Shown: positions 1 through 7,352 of the stretch, one piece after another
Position numbering within the stretch: the stretch's first letter is position 1
Layout: every line of letters starts with the position of its first letter
Origin: Verrucomicrobiales bacterium
GTDB taxonomy: Bacteria > Verrucomicrobiota > Verrucomicrobiia > Verrucomicrobiales > DEV007
Assembly: GCA_002705125.1 (NCBI GenBank)
Contig: PAHQ01000048.1
Location: forward strand, 30,648-40,951
DNA: 10,304 nucleotides
Reading direction: 5' to 3'
Translations under genes and position numbers: made by a program
Notes under the pieces: generated by a model
What the model was told of the DNA's origin: nothing
The model's database searches: none
What the model saw: only the letters and a program-made list of their open reading frames with translations

Positions 1-95
1 ATCAAAAAGAGAAATTTTTCCGCATTTCAGTGCAAGCATACAGTGAAAATTCTGACTTAGAGCGCTTGATTGAAGCTATCGACAAATTGATATAG
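1..95 (+). CDS. C-terminal end of a probable class V aminotransferase (partial)
   Basis: This is the 3' end of a gene that begins left of the window. Reading in frame from base 3 gives 30 codons before TAG (93-95). The residues include FFRISVQAYSENSDLERL followed by IEAIDKLI. In the PLP-dependent class V aminotransferase family (isopenicillin N epimerase and cysteine desulfurase-like proteins) the last strand and helix typically read R-I-S-x-x-x-Y-N-x-x-x-D/E-x-x-x-L, and this tail fits well. The catalytic lysine and PLP pocket lie outside the window, so activity and substrate cannot be judged. It is convergent with the aminopeptidase gene, with only 8 bp between the stops. Other proteins with an amphipathic C-terminal helix remain possible. 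Confidence 0.55.
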   Translation, partial: QKEKFFRISVQAYSENSDLERLIEAIDKLI

Positions 96-98
96 ATC

Positions 99-112
99 TC
101 AATTTAAATTGA
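99..112. other. 14-bp perfect palindrome at a convergent junction
   Basis: TCAATTTAAATTGA is a perfect palindrome spanning the stop codon of the minus-strand aminopeptidase gene (104-106) and starting 3 bp after the stop of the plus-strand gene. Flanking AGAT and TCT extend it imperfectly. It could form a weak AT-rich hairpin and help end both transcripts, but it has no GC-rich stem and no clear T-run, so a terminator role is only a suggestion. Confidence 0.3.
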
Positions 113-1552
113 TCTTAGGTAATCGATCAATAAACGAACGCCTACGCCTGTCCCCTTTTCGCCACCCTGATAATCTCTTTCAGAAGCCCCCCAAGCACTT
201 CCTGCAATGTCTAGGTGAACCCAAGGTGTCTGATTTACAAAATAGGAGAGAAAAGCTCCTCCTGTTGATGAGCCTGCTCCGGTTGCAGGCCCACTAATGT
301 TTCTAAGATCACCAACAGCACCTCTCATCTCTTCTTTATGAAGATCAAGAATAGGTAACGGCCAAACTCCTTCAGAAGTTCTCTTTCCCGCATCAACAAG
401 TTCTTTTATCAATGCATCATTATTGCCCATTGCTCCTGTTAGTTCATGACCTAATGCGACGACAACGGCTCCAGTAAGTGTTGCTAAATCAATCATCGAG
501 TCAGGTTTGATTTTCTTTTCTGCATAAGAAAGGGCATCAGCTAATATTAGCCTTCCCTCTGCATCAGTGTTTAGCACTTCAATTTGAAGTCCATTATAAG
601 CCTTAACCACATCGCCTGGCTTAGTTGCTTTGGCATCAGGCAAATTTTCTGAAGTAGGAATAAATCCATGAACTTCATGATCTGAACCAACTGATGCCAA
701 AACATCAAAGACTCCAAGAACAGCCGCACCTCCAGACATATCGTATTTCATTTCATGCATCCTAGCAGATGGCTTTAAACTAATGCCGCCAGAATCAAAA
801 GTGAGACCCTTTCCAACTAAACACACTTTTTTCTTAGCCTTAATCTTGGGGCGATAAATCATATGAATTAAATAGGCAGGCTCAGAAGAACCAGCTGAAA
901 CTGACAACAAAGAACCCATTCCTAATTTTTTCATTGCAGCTTCATCAATGATTTTCAGGCTAACATTGGTAGAGGATTTAGAAATTTTTCGAGCTTCTCT
1001 GACCATATCTCTTGGTCTCATCTTATTCGCAGGGGTATCCTGAAGTCGCCTTGCCAAGCAATTACCCTGACCAACAGCTAAACCGAAGCTTACGCCACTC
1101 TTAGCCTTGTCATCAGTATGTAATGTTACCCTCTTTAAACCTGGTGAGGATTTTCTAAAAAGATTTAATTGATACGAACCCATGACAGCCCCTTCTGCGA
1201 TAGCTTGTCCTAATAGGAACGGATCTTGGCCAAAGTTTTTACCAATCCAAAAAGTAACGGACTCACTACTATGCTTACTACTTTCTTTGACTGCCAATGC
1301 TGCAGCACGCCGCAATTTTTCCTGATTTAATTCACTTACTTTACCGAGACCTAATACTAAAACCTGTTGAAAAGGCCCACTCAGAGAATCAGTATACCTA
1401 ATTTTTCCTGATTCTAAGTTCGCACCATGAAGTGTACTCTTTGGCAAATTGACACCCAGTGGTAGTTTAATTTTTTTTCCAATGCACCCAAATATAACAA
1501 GCACATCAGCTTTTATAGTCTTTGCTTTGAGGGATTTTTGTAAAAATTTCAT
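104..1552 (-). CDS. pepA: Leucyl aminopeptidase (M17 family, cytosol aminopeptidase)
   Basis: A di-metal exopeptidase that removes N-terminal residues, leucine preferentially, from peptides in the cytoplasm. The 482 residues are close to the usual family length. The C-terminal catalytic domain (about 160-482) holds the family signature NTDAEGRL at 328-335. Expected metal ligands are present: K248, D253, D271, D330 and E332. The catalytic pair is K260 and R334. All sit at a constant offset of 22 from the E. coli PepA positions known for the family, so the active site is intact. The N-terminal domain (about 1-150) is more diverged, and there is no signal peptide. The ATG start is preceded by GAGG only 1 nt away, a poor ribosome site, and by an inverted repeat in the leader. 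E. coli PepA also binds DNA; whether this protein does cannot be seen. It is a single gene between convergent and divergent neighbours, so probably has its own transcript. Confidence 0.96.
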   Translation of the reverse strand: MKFLQKSLKAKTIKADVLVIFGCIGKKIKLPLGVNLPKSTLHGANLESGKIRYTDSLSGPFQQVLVLGLGKVSELNQEKLRRAAALAVKESSKHSSESVTFWIGKNFGQDPFLLGQAIAEGAVMGSYQLNLFRKSSPGLKRVTLHTDDKAKSGVSFGLAVGQGNCLARRLQDTPANKMRPRDMVREARKISKSSTNVSLKIIDEAAMKKLGMGSLLSVSAGSSEPAYLIHMIYRPKIKAKKKVCLVGKGLTFDSGGISLKPSARMHEMKYDMSGGAAVLGVFDVLASVGSDHEVHGFIPTSENLPDAKATKPGDVVKAYNGLQIEVLNTDAEGRLILADALSYAEKKIKPDSMIDLATLTGAVVVALGHELTGAMGNNDALIKELVDAGKRTSEGVWPLPILDLHKEEMRGAVGDLRNISGPATGAGSSTGGAFLSYFVNQTPWVHLDIAGSAWGASERDYQGGEKGTGVGVRLLIDYLRSI

Positions 1553-1563
1553 ACCTCAACTAT

Positions 1564-1587
1564 TGGTTAAATTGAGTCAATTAACCA
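1564..1587. promoter_or_regulatory. Inverted repeat in the pepA leader
   Basis: Outer arms TGGTTAA (1564-1570) and TTAACCA (1581-1587) pair perfectly. After one bulged A, TTGA pairs with TCAA around a single G. The element ends 11 nt upstream of the pepA start codon, so in the pepA mRNA it would be a hairpin next to the ribosome landing site; as DNA it could be an operator. It overlaps a 10-codon reading frame on the minus strand that ends 14 nt before pepA. No T-run follows it, so a terminator is unlikely. Function is inferred from position only. Confidence 0.4.
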
Positions 1588-1612
1588 GCCATAAAGCATG
1601 GTAATAAAAAAA

Positions 1613-1626
1613 GAGAATCGATTCTC
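1613..1626. promoter_or_regulatory. Palindrome GAGAATCGATTCTC in the divergent gap
   Basis: A perfect 14-bp palindrome lies between the divergent aminopeptidase and cysteine-rich protein genes, 60 bp from the first and 98 bp from the second. Read on the minus strand it is followed directly by seven Ts, which mimics a terminator, but no minus-strand gene lies upstream for it to end before base 3880. A dimeric regulator's operator is the alternative. It shares the GAAT-NN-ATTC core with the dyad at 7312-7325. Confidence 0.35.
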
Positions 1627-1724
1627 CTCTAAAACACTCAATTAATAAGCCCAACCTCAATCCATCATCACAATAGGGCAATGAATCGATAGCAAGGCAA
1701 CCCGCACTCATCTCTGTTTATTTT

Positions 1725-2546
1725 GTGATACCCTCAAATAATTCTATTAGCAGCATAGTATCTGGTCAATCCTGGGAACTAAAATCAAAACCTGAGCTAT
1801 ACGAAGAATTCCTTTCAGTTCTTCAATCCTGCTATGTCAAAATCATTAACTCAGAGATCTCATGTAGTTTTAATATTGAATCTCCACAGGTCATTATTGA
1901 GGCATCATATTTATGCATTCCAGAATCTGGGCTTAACATAAATTTTGATGAAGTAGGCTGCTGCTTACTAAAATCGAGTGAATGTGACCCAGGAAAAATG
2001 CAGTTAGTCTTCACTTCTAAAGAAAAAAATGAGCAAGTCATATTCGAAATTGAATCTATGGAAGACAATGCATTAAAGACTTTGTCTAAGTATTTATTAA
2101 AGTCTCATGATCCTTTACCTGAACGCGGAAAGGTTAATGATTGTAGACGAACCCTTTGTCCATGCTGTAAAGAAAAAAGAGAGAACACTCGGTCAGACAT
2201 TTCTTCTCACCCTCTCTATCATATCATTTCTTTTGCCTGTTTTGTAGACCAACCAATTTGGTTAACTTTCAAAAGAGGAATGGTTTCTTTGACAAAAGCA
2301 TTTTCACCATCAAAGGAATGTCATCCAGAAGGCATCATCTCTTTTAAAGGTAAGGATTCAGTAGTTGCTCTGGATATTGGAGAAATTTTTCACTCTATTG
2401 CTCATGGTTCTTCTTTTGAGGGTGAAGATTCAACTGTAGTACAATGTTACAATTCGCATGGCAAACCTCTCTTAACTCTCATCCAGCAAAATACCGAACT
2501 TTACGATGTTTGGGGACTTATTACAGAAAAGGAATACGAGAAATGA
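1725..2546 (+). CDS. Cysteine-rich protein of unknown function
   Basis: I do not recognise this 273-residue protein. It begins at GTG: an in-frame TAG at 1674-1676 closes the frame upstream, no ATG precedes the conserved-looking part, and there is no Shine-Dalgarno sequence. There is no signal peptide or membrane segment, so it is probably cytoplasmic. It has 13 cysteines, with a cluster C140-x4-C145-x-C147-C148 followed by basic residues, which could bind a metal. The region about 205-265 shows short beta-strand-like stretches and a pattern (V-V-Q-C-Y-N-S-H-G, then W263) that loosely recalls the end of HmuS/HemS heme-utilisation proteins; this is a weak resemblance by eye. The next gene on the same strand starts 80 bp later and is secreted, so cotranscription is possible but no shared job is evident. 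Confidence 0.75.
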   Translation: MIPSNNSISSIVSGQSWELKSKPELYEEFLSVLQSCYVKIINSEISCSFNIESPQVIIEASYLCIPESGLNINFDEVGCCLLKSSECDPGKMQLVFTSKEKNEQVIFEIESMEDNALKTLSKYLLKSHDPLPERGKVNDCRRTLCPCCKEKRENTRSDISSHPLYHIISFACFVDQPIWLTFKRGMVSLTKAFSPSKECHPEGIISFKGKDSVVALDIGEIFHSIAHGSSFEGEDSTVVQCYNSHGKPLLTLIQQNTELYDVWGLITEKEYEK

Positions 2547-2599
2547 TTGAATATTTCTTAAACCTTATTTGATAGATGGAATTTGCATTCTCTTAAGAC

Positions 2600-2613
2600 T
2601 GAATTGAAATTCA
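2600..2613. promoter_or_regulatory. Dyad TGAATT-GA-AATTCA upstream of a propeller gene
   Basis: A perfect 6-2-6 dyad that ends 13 bp before the ATG at 2627. It sits where an operator or a leader hairpin would act on the propeller gene. It is AT-rich, so chance is a serious alternative. No T-run directly follows, so it is unlikely to terminate the upstream gene. Confidence 0.3.
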
Positions 2614-2626
2614 AAAAACTAATAGT

Positions 2627-3883
2627 ATGTCCTCGCCAGGAATGAGAAAATTAAAAATAGTAATCACTTTATGTTTTATTCAGTTTTCTATATGGTTCGC
2701 TAAATCAGAATCAATAAATTGGACAGGATTTAGAGGCGCAGGTAACAGTAAAACTACCCTAAAAAAACTACCCATAAAATGGACTCCAGATGAAGGCATC
2801 TTGTGGAAAGTCGACCTTAGTGGCTTTGGTCAGTCCAGTCCGGTGATCTGGGAGAATCACGTCTATGTTACAAGTACCGGTGGAAAAAATAAGGAATCGC
2901 TTTTCTTAGATTGCTATGATTTGAACTCTGGAAAGAAATTCTGGACCCAAAAAATCGAATCCACCGAAAAAGTTAAAGAGGTGACTAATATGATTTCTCA
3001 AGGAGCTCCAACTCCAGTCACGGGGCCTGATGGTGTTTACGTATTCTTTGAAAGTGGTGATCTAAACGCCTTCAATCATGATGGAAAAAATTTGTGGAAC
3101 CGCAAAATTACTAGAGAATTTGGTCAGTTCAAAGGGGGCCACGGTGTTGGGTCGTCCCTCGTGGGTGTACCTAATGGTCTTATCCTACTAGTTGATCATG
3201 AAGGCCCTTCTTACTTACTTTGCCTGGACAGAAAGAATGGTAAAACACGATGGAAAACATCCAGAGATCCAAGAGTTTCATGGACTACTCCACTTTATAT
3301 TAAACATGATAACGAAGAACAAATTGTTATTAGCTCTAATGGTCTAATAGATTGTTATAGGCTTAAGGATGGCAAAAAAATTTGGTGGTTTGATGACATA
3401 CAAAGAAACACGGTTGCCTCTCCAAGCACGGATGGGAACATAATTGTTGCTGGATCTTCATACCCCAAACAAAGCCTAGCACTTCGGCTAGGTGGTAAAG
3501 GTGACATCACCGAAAGTCACCTTGAGTGGAGAGCTAAATCTGTTACATGTAGTTTCGCTTCCCCATTACTTTATAAGAACGTTGCCTATTTTATTAATAG
3601 ATCTGGGACCTTACAGGCTCAAAGTATTAAGGATGGATCACAACTTTGGGAATATAAGTTACCCGATGGATGCTGGGCATCGCCACTAGGGGCTGATAAT
3701 AAAGTGTACCTCTTTTGTAAAAACGGTAAGTCCATAATAATAGAAGCGTCAGAAAAAAATGTTACCGTTTTATCGGAAAATGAAATTTTTGTTAAGGAGG
3801 GAGACAAGGTATACGGTTACGGTGTCGCAACAAAAAAATTCCTTCTTAGAACAGGGAAAGAATTGATTTGTATTGGGAATTAA
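2627..3883 (+). CDS. Secreted PQQ-like (BamB-like) beta-propeller protein, copy 1
   Basis: A 418-residue exported protein built from beta-propeller blades. A signal peptide is visible at about 6-28 (charged start, then a hydrophobic core). The mature part opens with NWTGFRGAGN (31-40), a signature common in such proteins of planctomycetes and verrucomicrobia. Blade motifs of the type D/Y-x-x-x-G-K-x-x-W occur at about 92-110, 144-161, 196-213, 238-256 and 327-345, with a weaker one near 360-382. Propellers of this kind usually serve as scaffolds for protein or sugar binding; I see no basis for calling it a quinoprotein dehydrogenase, as it is shorter and lacks that enzyme's layout. Two ATG codons (2627 and 2642) could start it; neither has a well-spaced ribosome site, and both give a usable signal peptide. 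Its stop overlaps the stop of a convergent gene of the same broad family by 4 bp. Confidence 0.88.
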   Translation: MSSPGMRKLKIVITLCFIQFSIWFAKSESINWTGFRGAGNSKTTLKKLPIKWTPDEGILWKVDLSGFGQSSPVIWENHVYVTSTGGKNKESLFLDCYDLNSGKKFWTQKIESTEKVKEVTNMISQGAPTPVTGPDGVYVFFESGDLNAFNHDGKNLWNRKITREFGQFKGGHGVGSSLVGVPNGLILLVDHEGPSYLLCLDRKNGKTRWKTSRDPRVSWTTPLYIKHDNEEQIVISSNGLIDCYRLKDGKKIWWFDDIQRNTVASPSTDGNIIVAGSSYPKQSLALRLGGKGDITESHLEWRAKSVTCSFASPLLYKNVAYFINRSGTLQAQSIKDGSQLWEYKLPDGCWASPLGADNKVYLFCKNGKSIIIEASEKNVTVLSENEIFVKEGDKVYGYGVATKKFLLRTGKELICIGN

Positions 3884-5094
3884 AACTCTTCCCCCACACC
3901 AATAGAGACCAGATTTCCTGTCGCATTCCTAGTATATATAATTCCATTAGATAGAACAGGAACCGTCCAACAGCGGCCTCGATTTACTTGTTCGCGAGAT
4001 AAACTTTCAAATTTTTCAGGAGAAGCAACCCCAACAGCCAGTTCGCCCCGCTCACTAAATACAATGAGCTTATTATTAGCAGCTGTTATTGTACCACAAC
4101 CAAAACCTCCTTCTTTCCATTTCACTTTACCCGTTTCAAAATCCATACATACTAATTCTTTTTTTTCTGCACCATGAGTGTTTCCAGTAATACCATACAG
4201 GTGACCATCTATAACAACACAGTTAGCCATATGGTTACTAAGAGATTTATTGGTATAGACTTCATTGAGACTTGCACCGTCAAACTTGTAAAGTGCACAC
4301 CCACGGCCATAGCCAGTTGAAATAAATACTTCGTTACCAATGACTATTGGAGTAGTGGCATTAGTACTAAATCGAGTCTTCCATTCACTTAGTGTAACAG
4401 TTTTTCCAGTATCAGCATCTAAGACTAAAAGACCCTCAGATTTCAATGTAACGATCAAGTCTTTATTATTATATTTGAAAGCCACTGGACTTGCATAAGC
4501 AGGCTTGTAGCGATCACTCTTCCACAAAATCTCACCATCTTTCAGTGAATATGAAATTGTGTGAGCGGCCTCAACAATGATACTGTCACCTGAAACTAAG
4601 GGGGAGCCAGCAAAACCCCAAGCGGCTGGTTTAGACATTTCTGAATCTTTTAGTACGTCTCTTTGCCAAACTTTTTTTCCGTCCTTTGAATTGTAAGATT
4701 TCAATTTTCCATCTTTTCCCAATGTATAAACAATACCTTTGTGAACTGTTGGCGTGGCAGCAGGCCCACCTTCATGGAGGTTTGGCAGTAATTCAGCTTC
4801 ATAAGTGTCTGACCAAATCGTTTTTCCACTTTTGGCATCTAGGCAATAAACCGTTTCAGATCCACCTCTACGTTTACCATCGTGACCAAGTGTAAAAATT
4901 CTACCATCTGCGACAGCGACTCCCGAGAAACCAATGCCAACTTTTGATTTCCATATCACGTTGCCTATTTTGTCAGGATCCCAATTTTCCTCAGATGAAA
5001 TACCATTAAAGTTAGGCCCTTGCCAGTTCGGCCAGTCAGCCGCAATTACGGGCTTAATTATACCGATAATTAGGAATGCTATGATACTTTTCAT
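3880..5094 (-). CDS. Secreted PQQ-like (BamB-like) beta-propeller protein, copy 2
   Basis: A 404-residue exported beta-propeller protein. I chose the ATG at 5094 because it gives a compact signal peptide (MKSIIAFLIIGIIKPVIAA, cleavage after A18 or A19); an in-frame TTG at 5130 would add 12 polar residues in front of it. The mature protein opens with DWPNWQGPNFNG (20-31), again the family signature. Blade motifs with D-x-x-x-G-K-x-x-W or close variants lie at about 80-95, 128-144, 178-193, 220-235 and 312-328. It is similar in size and design to the convergent gene at 2627-3883 but clearly diverged, so the two are distant paralogues at most. There is no lipobox, so it is probably periplasmic or secreted. 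Ligand or partner unknown. A possible TTGCAC/TTATAT promoter would lie almost against the ATG. Confidence 0.88.
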   Translation of the reverse strand: MKSIIAFLIIGIIKPVIAADWPNWQGPNFNGISSEENWDPDKIGNVIWKSKVGIGFSGVAVADGRIFTLGHDGKRRGGSETVYCLDAKSGKTIWSDTYEAELLPNLHEGGPAATPTVHKGIVYTLGKDGKLKSYNSKDGKKVWQRDVLKDSEMSKPAAWGFAGSPLVSGDSIIVEAAHTISYSLKDGEILWKSDRYKPAYASPVAFKYNNKDLIVTLKSEGLLVLDADTGKTVTLSEWKTRFSTNATTPIVIGNEVFISTGYGRGCALYKFDGASLNEVYTNKSLSNHMANCVVIDGHLYGITGNTHGAEKKELVCMDFETGKVKWKEGGFGCGTITAANNKLIVFSERGELAVGVASPEKFESLSREQVNRGRCWTVPVLSNGIIYTRNATGNLVSIGVGEEF

Positions 5095-5138
5095 TTCTTC
5101 AATATAATATTGATCGTTTGGAGAGTGCAACTAAGCGA

Positions 5139-5168
5139 TTGTGTGTTTTTTTGGCAAATTGGTATTAA
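5139..5168 (+). promoter_or_regulatory. Weak candidate promoter for the methyltransferase-like gene
   Basis: TTGTGT (5139-5144) and TATTAA (5163-5168) are separated by 18 bp and end 21 bp before the GTG start at 5190. Both match the housekeeping consensus only partly, and promoter consensus in this lineage is not known to me, so this is a guess from position. Confidence 0.2.
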
Positions 5169-5189
5169 TTATGCAATCATCACTAGCAA

Positions 5190-5840
5190 GTGCCAATTGA
5201 GGAAATAGATCTCCAAATAGATGAGACCCCGATACCCGGGCAAGTTAAAAGCTTTCTCGCCGAAGCAGAACTTAGGATTGATGAGCTATTTGATACTGAA
5301 AAAAATCGTAAGGTCCCGCGATTTATCCCCTCTAATGCAGAGTTAGTTTATAGGCATCTTTCGTCAATAGTTTCTGGTGATTTTAGCCTTGGAGATAACT
5401 ACTGTGAATGGGGCAGTGGTTATGGTGTCGGTTCATGCATTGCTTCAATGCTTGGGTTTAATTCATTTGGAATCGAGATAGAACCCTCCCTAGTTCAGGC
5501 ATCACGCGCCTTGGCCAAAAACGCAAATATTGATGTGACTATAATTGAGAGTGATTATATGCCAGAAGGTTTTGAATGTTATGAAGGATCAGGAGGAGCC
5601 GAATTAATAAGACCAGAAAATTACGTTTACGGAACGAGTGAACATATTGATGTAAGCTACGAGGGCATGGAAATTAATCTAGATGAGATAGATGTTTTCT
5701 TTGTCTACCCGTGGCCAGGGGAACAGGAATTCATGCTCGAATTTTTTCAGGCTATAGCAGCTGACGGAGCACTTTTCTTGGTCTACCTCGGAGATGATGA
5801 TTTCGCTCTATATCGCAAAACAGCCGAACCTTTTGACTAG
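5190..5840 (+). CDS. Class I SAM-dependent methyltransferase-like protein
   Basis: A 216-residue cytoplasmic protein with a Rossmann-type methyltransferase core. Motif I is YCEWGSGYGVG (71-81), the glycine-rich SAM loop. The acidic end of the next strand is GIEIEPS (94-100, E96 or E98 expected to bind the ribose). IIESDY (118-123) fits the next strand, and DVFFVYPWPGE (168-178) fits motif IV. Between about 124 and 165 is a glycine- and acid-rich insertion before the last core strands, which may shape the substrate site. The protein is strongly acidic overall. The start must be GTG at 5190 because TAG at 5184-5186 closes the frame just upstream; no ribosome site is visible. The substrate is unknown and no neighbour hints at it: the gene is divergent from a secreted propeller and convergent, 6 bp apart, with the peptidase-like gene. 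Confidence 0.82.
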   Translation: MPIEEIDLQIDETPIPGQVKSFLAEAELRIDELFDTEKNRKVPRFIPSNAELVYRHLSSIVSGDFSLGDNYCEWGSGYGVGSCIASMLGFNSFGIEIEPSLVQASRALAKNANIDVTIIESDYMPEGFECYEGSGGAELIRPENYVYGTSEHIDVSYEGMEINLDEIDVFFVYPWPGEQEFMLEFFQAIAADGALFLVYLGDDDFALYRKTAEPFD

Positions 5841-5846
5841 GTAATC

Positions 5847-7289
5847 TTAGGAATCTAACGTAGCTCTGAATACGACCTTGTAGTCTTTTTTGGGATCACA
5901 AATCTTAGGATTAGGAATCATTATGAAATCATCTGTAATGACTGGTTTCAATTCCTTACCATCAATAATTTCGATATCCTTAATTCTCTTTTCAAAGTGA
6001 TGAACCATTGGTCTCCATCCTCTTTGGGATCCATTAATATTAATCGGCTCAAAAGATTTAGCGCCTTTTAAGGGAGTTAACTTAAAGGTATATGTAGAAC
6101 TCTTCTTAATGAGTGATTGCTCGTAAGCGAGCTCACCATCAGCCATTTTAGCCTTCCATGCAGGGTCACCATAAAAGACAACAGCGTCTCTATCAAAAAG
6201 TAAACCTGCTCCATCTTGAATTCGCAATCCAGCCAGTTCTGCATTTTTACTGAGCTTCATTTTAGATGCCATTGCTGGCGCCTGATCAGGGTTTAGAATC
6301 TCTTTTCCTGCCATTCCAGGAAAATATGTCTCCAAACGATGGATTAAAGCATGCTGATTAGCAAAAAAAGCCTCAGCAAAATCATACCTTCCGGGTTGCT
6401 CAACAAAATAGTCCAAGCAGCCCCACCCGGCATACCCATACCAAGTTGGCACAGTATATCCTAACATTTGTCGCACCCCTGCGCTCTTCAACCAAGCAAG
6501 GGCCATCGCCTGTTGATCATCAATGTGGCCCATTAAACAATTACCTATGGGCATATACACTTTTGGGTTTGGAGACTTTATGGGGATATTTTTCCCGTTA
6601 GTATCAAGCCCGTAAAGGTTTCCATTTTTACTTTTAAAATATCCGTTTTTATAAGTAAACCCTATCTGCCACCCACGTTCAGTTGCATGCCCAGACGTAA
6701 CAAACAACTGTGCTTTAAAATCTGTTAAAGTCTTTACCAAAGCTTCAGTACTATCAATTTTTCCTTTTAACTGAACGGGTTCTTTACCTCTATTCTTCTG
6801 AACAATTTTACCTTTATTTAATTCGCAATACCAAACACCTTCAACACAATGCCGCAACGCGACCTCCGTACCCGAAGCAACTCTTTCAATTGTTAAAGGC
6901 TTTCTAGTACTTGCGATATCTAATGCGTTTTCAGCATCGTAACCAGTTAAAATACCCCAGAGAGTATCGGTGTACGGATCATCATCAATTCTCCGTGTGA
7001 ATTGGTGAATTTTTGAAACCCACTCCCTAGTTATCTCACCATGCTTAGCAACAAAGCAAGTATACTTAGGTTTGCTTGCTTTAAGTTTTTCAAGTACTTC
7101 CTCAGGCTTCCCTTCAGGAAAATAAAATATTTTACTGGAATCATGTTTATCCGCCAAGGCGTCAATAACTTTCACCCAAGATTGATCTGCAGAAGTGGTA
7201 TCAGAACTGACAATTGCATAATTAATGACTTTGGCTGGCGCAAAGTTAACTAAATACAAAAACCCCAGAGTAAGTAATAAATGCTTCAT
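5847..7289 (-). CDS. Secreted clan CD (C25/gingipain-like) cysteine-peptidase-fold protein
   Basis: A 480-residue exported protein with signal peptide MKHLLLTLGFLYLVNFAPA (cleavage near residue 19). It carries the two landmarks of clan CD peptidases: a hydrophobic strand ending in histidine, LFVTSGHATERGW (195-207, H201), and a second strand ending in cysteine, KVYMPIGNCLMGH (243-255, C251). In gingipain R the equivalent segments read YTGHGSETAW and a strand followed by the catalytic Cys, so these are the likely catalytic dyad. FYGDPAW (372-378) resembles the G-D-P motif near the end of C25 catalytic domains, and IDDDPYTDTLWG (101-112) fits the upstream part. The last 80 or so residues look beta-rich, possibly an Ig-like domain. 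There is no sorting domain I recognise. It lies 63 bp downstream of the TonB receptor on the same strand, so it may be cotranscribed with it. Specificity is unknown; a non-catalytic role remains possible. Confidence 0.75.
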   Translation of the reverse strand: MKHLLLTLGFLYLVNFAPAKVINYAIVSSDTTSADQSWVKVIDALADKHDSSKIFYFPEGKPEEVLEKLKASKPKYTCFVAKHGEITREWVSKIHQFTRRIDDDPYTDTLWGILTGYDAENALDIASTRKPLTIERVASGTEVALRHCVEGVWYCELNKGKIVQKNRGKEPVQLKGKIDSTEALVKTLTDFKAQLFVTSGHATERGWQIGFTYKNGYFKSKNGNLYGLDTNGKNIPIKSPNPKVYMPIGNCLMGHIDDQQAMALAWLKSAGVRQMLGYTVPTWYGYAGWGCLDYFVEQPGRYDFAEAFFANQHALIHRLETYFPGMAGKEILNPDQAPAMASKMKLSKNAELAGLRIQDGAGLLFDRDAVVFYGDPAWKAKMADGELAYEQSLIKKSSTYTFKLTPLKGAKSFEPININGSQRGWRPMVHHFEKRIKDIEIIDGKELKPVITDDFIMIPNPKICDPKKDYKVVFRATLDS

Positions 7290-7311
7290 CTGTTACATCT
7301 TTGTCTGGATC

Positions 7312-7325
7312 TTGAATAGATTCAA
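7312..7325. promoter_or_regulatory. Dyad TTGAAT-AG-ATTCAA between receptor and peptidase genes
   Basis: A perfect 6-2-6 dyad in the 63-bp gap, 22 bp upstream of the peptidase-like start codon and 27 bp beyond the receptor stop. It could be an operator for an internal promoter or a small mRNA hairpin. It is not followed by a T-run on the minus strand, so it does not look like a terminator separating the two genes. It shares the GAAT-NN-ATTC core with 1613-1626. Confidence 0.3.
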
Positions 7326-7352
7326 CCTAAAGACTATTACACTATATTTGTA

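Noticed and set aside
3871..3903. Hairpin-like sequence (GGGAA with TTCCC, flanked by TATTGG and CCAATA) at the junction of the two propeller genes.
   Set aside because: The stem is only 5 bp with a 9-nt loop, no T-run follows on either strand, and most of it is coding sequence, so I do not call a terminator.
2627..5094. Calling the propeller genes quinoprotein alcohol dehydrogenases or BamB itself.
   Set aside because: They are too short for the dehydrogenases and lack their layout, and no lipobox or BAM-related neighbour supports bamB; only the propeller fold is supported.
5171..5200. Nine-codon reading frame (MQSSLASAN) overlapping the methyltransferase-like start, as a leader peptide.
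   Set aside because: It has no ribosome site and no regulatory codon bias; short frames of this size arise often by chance.
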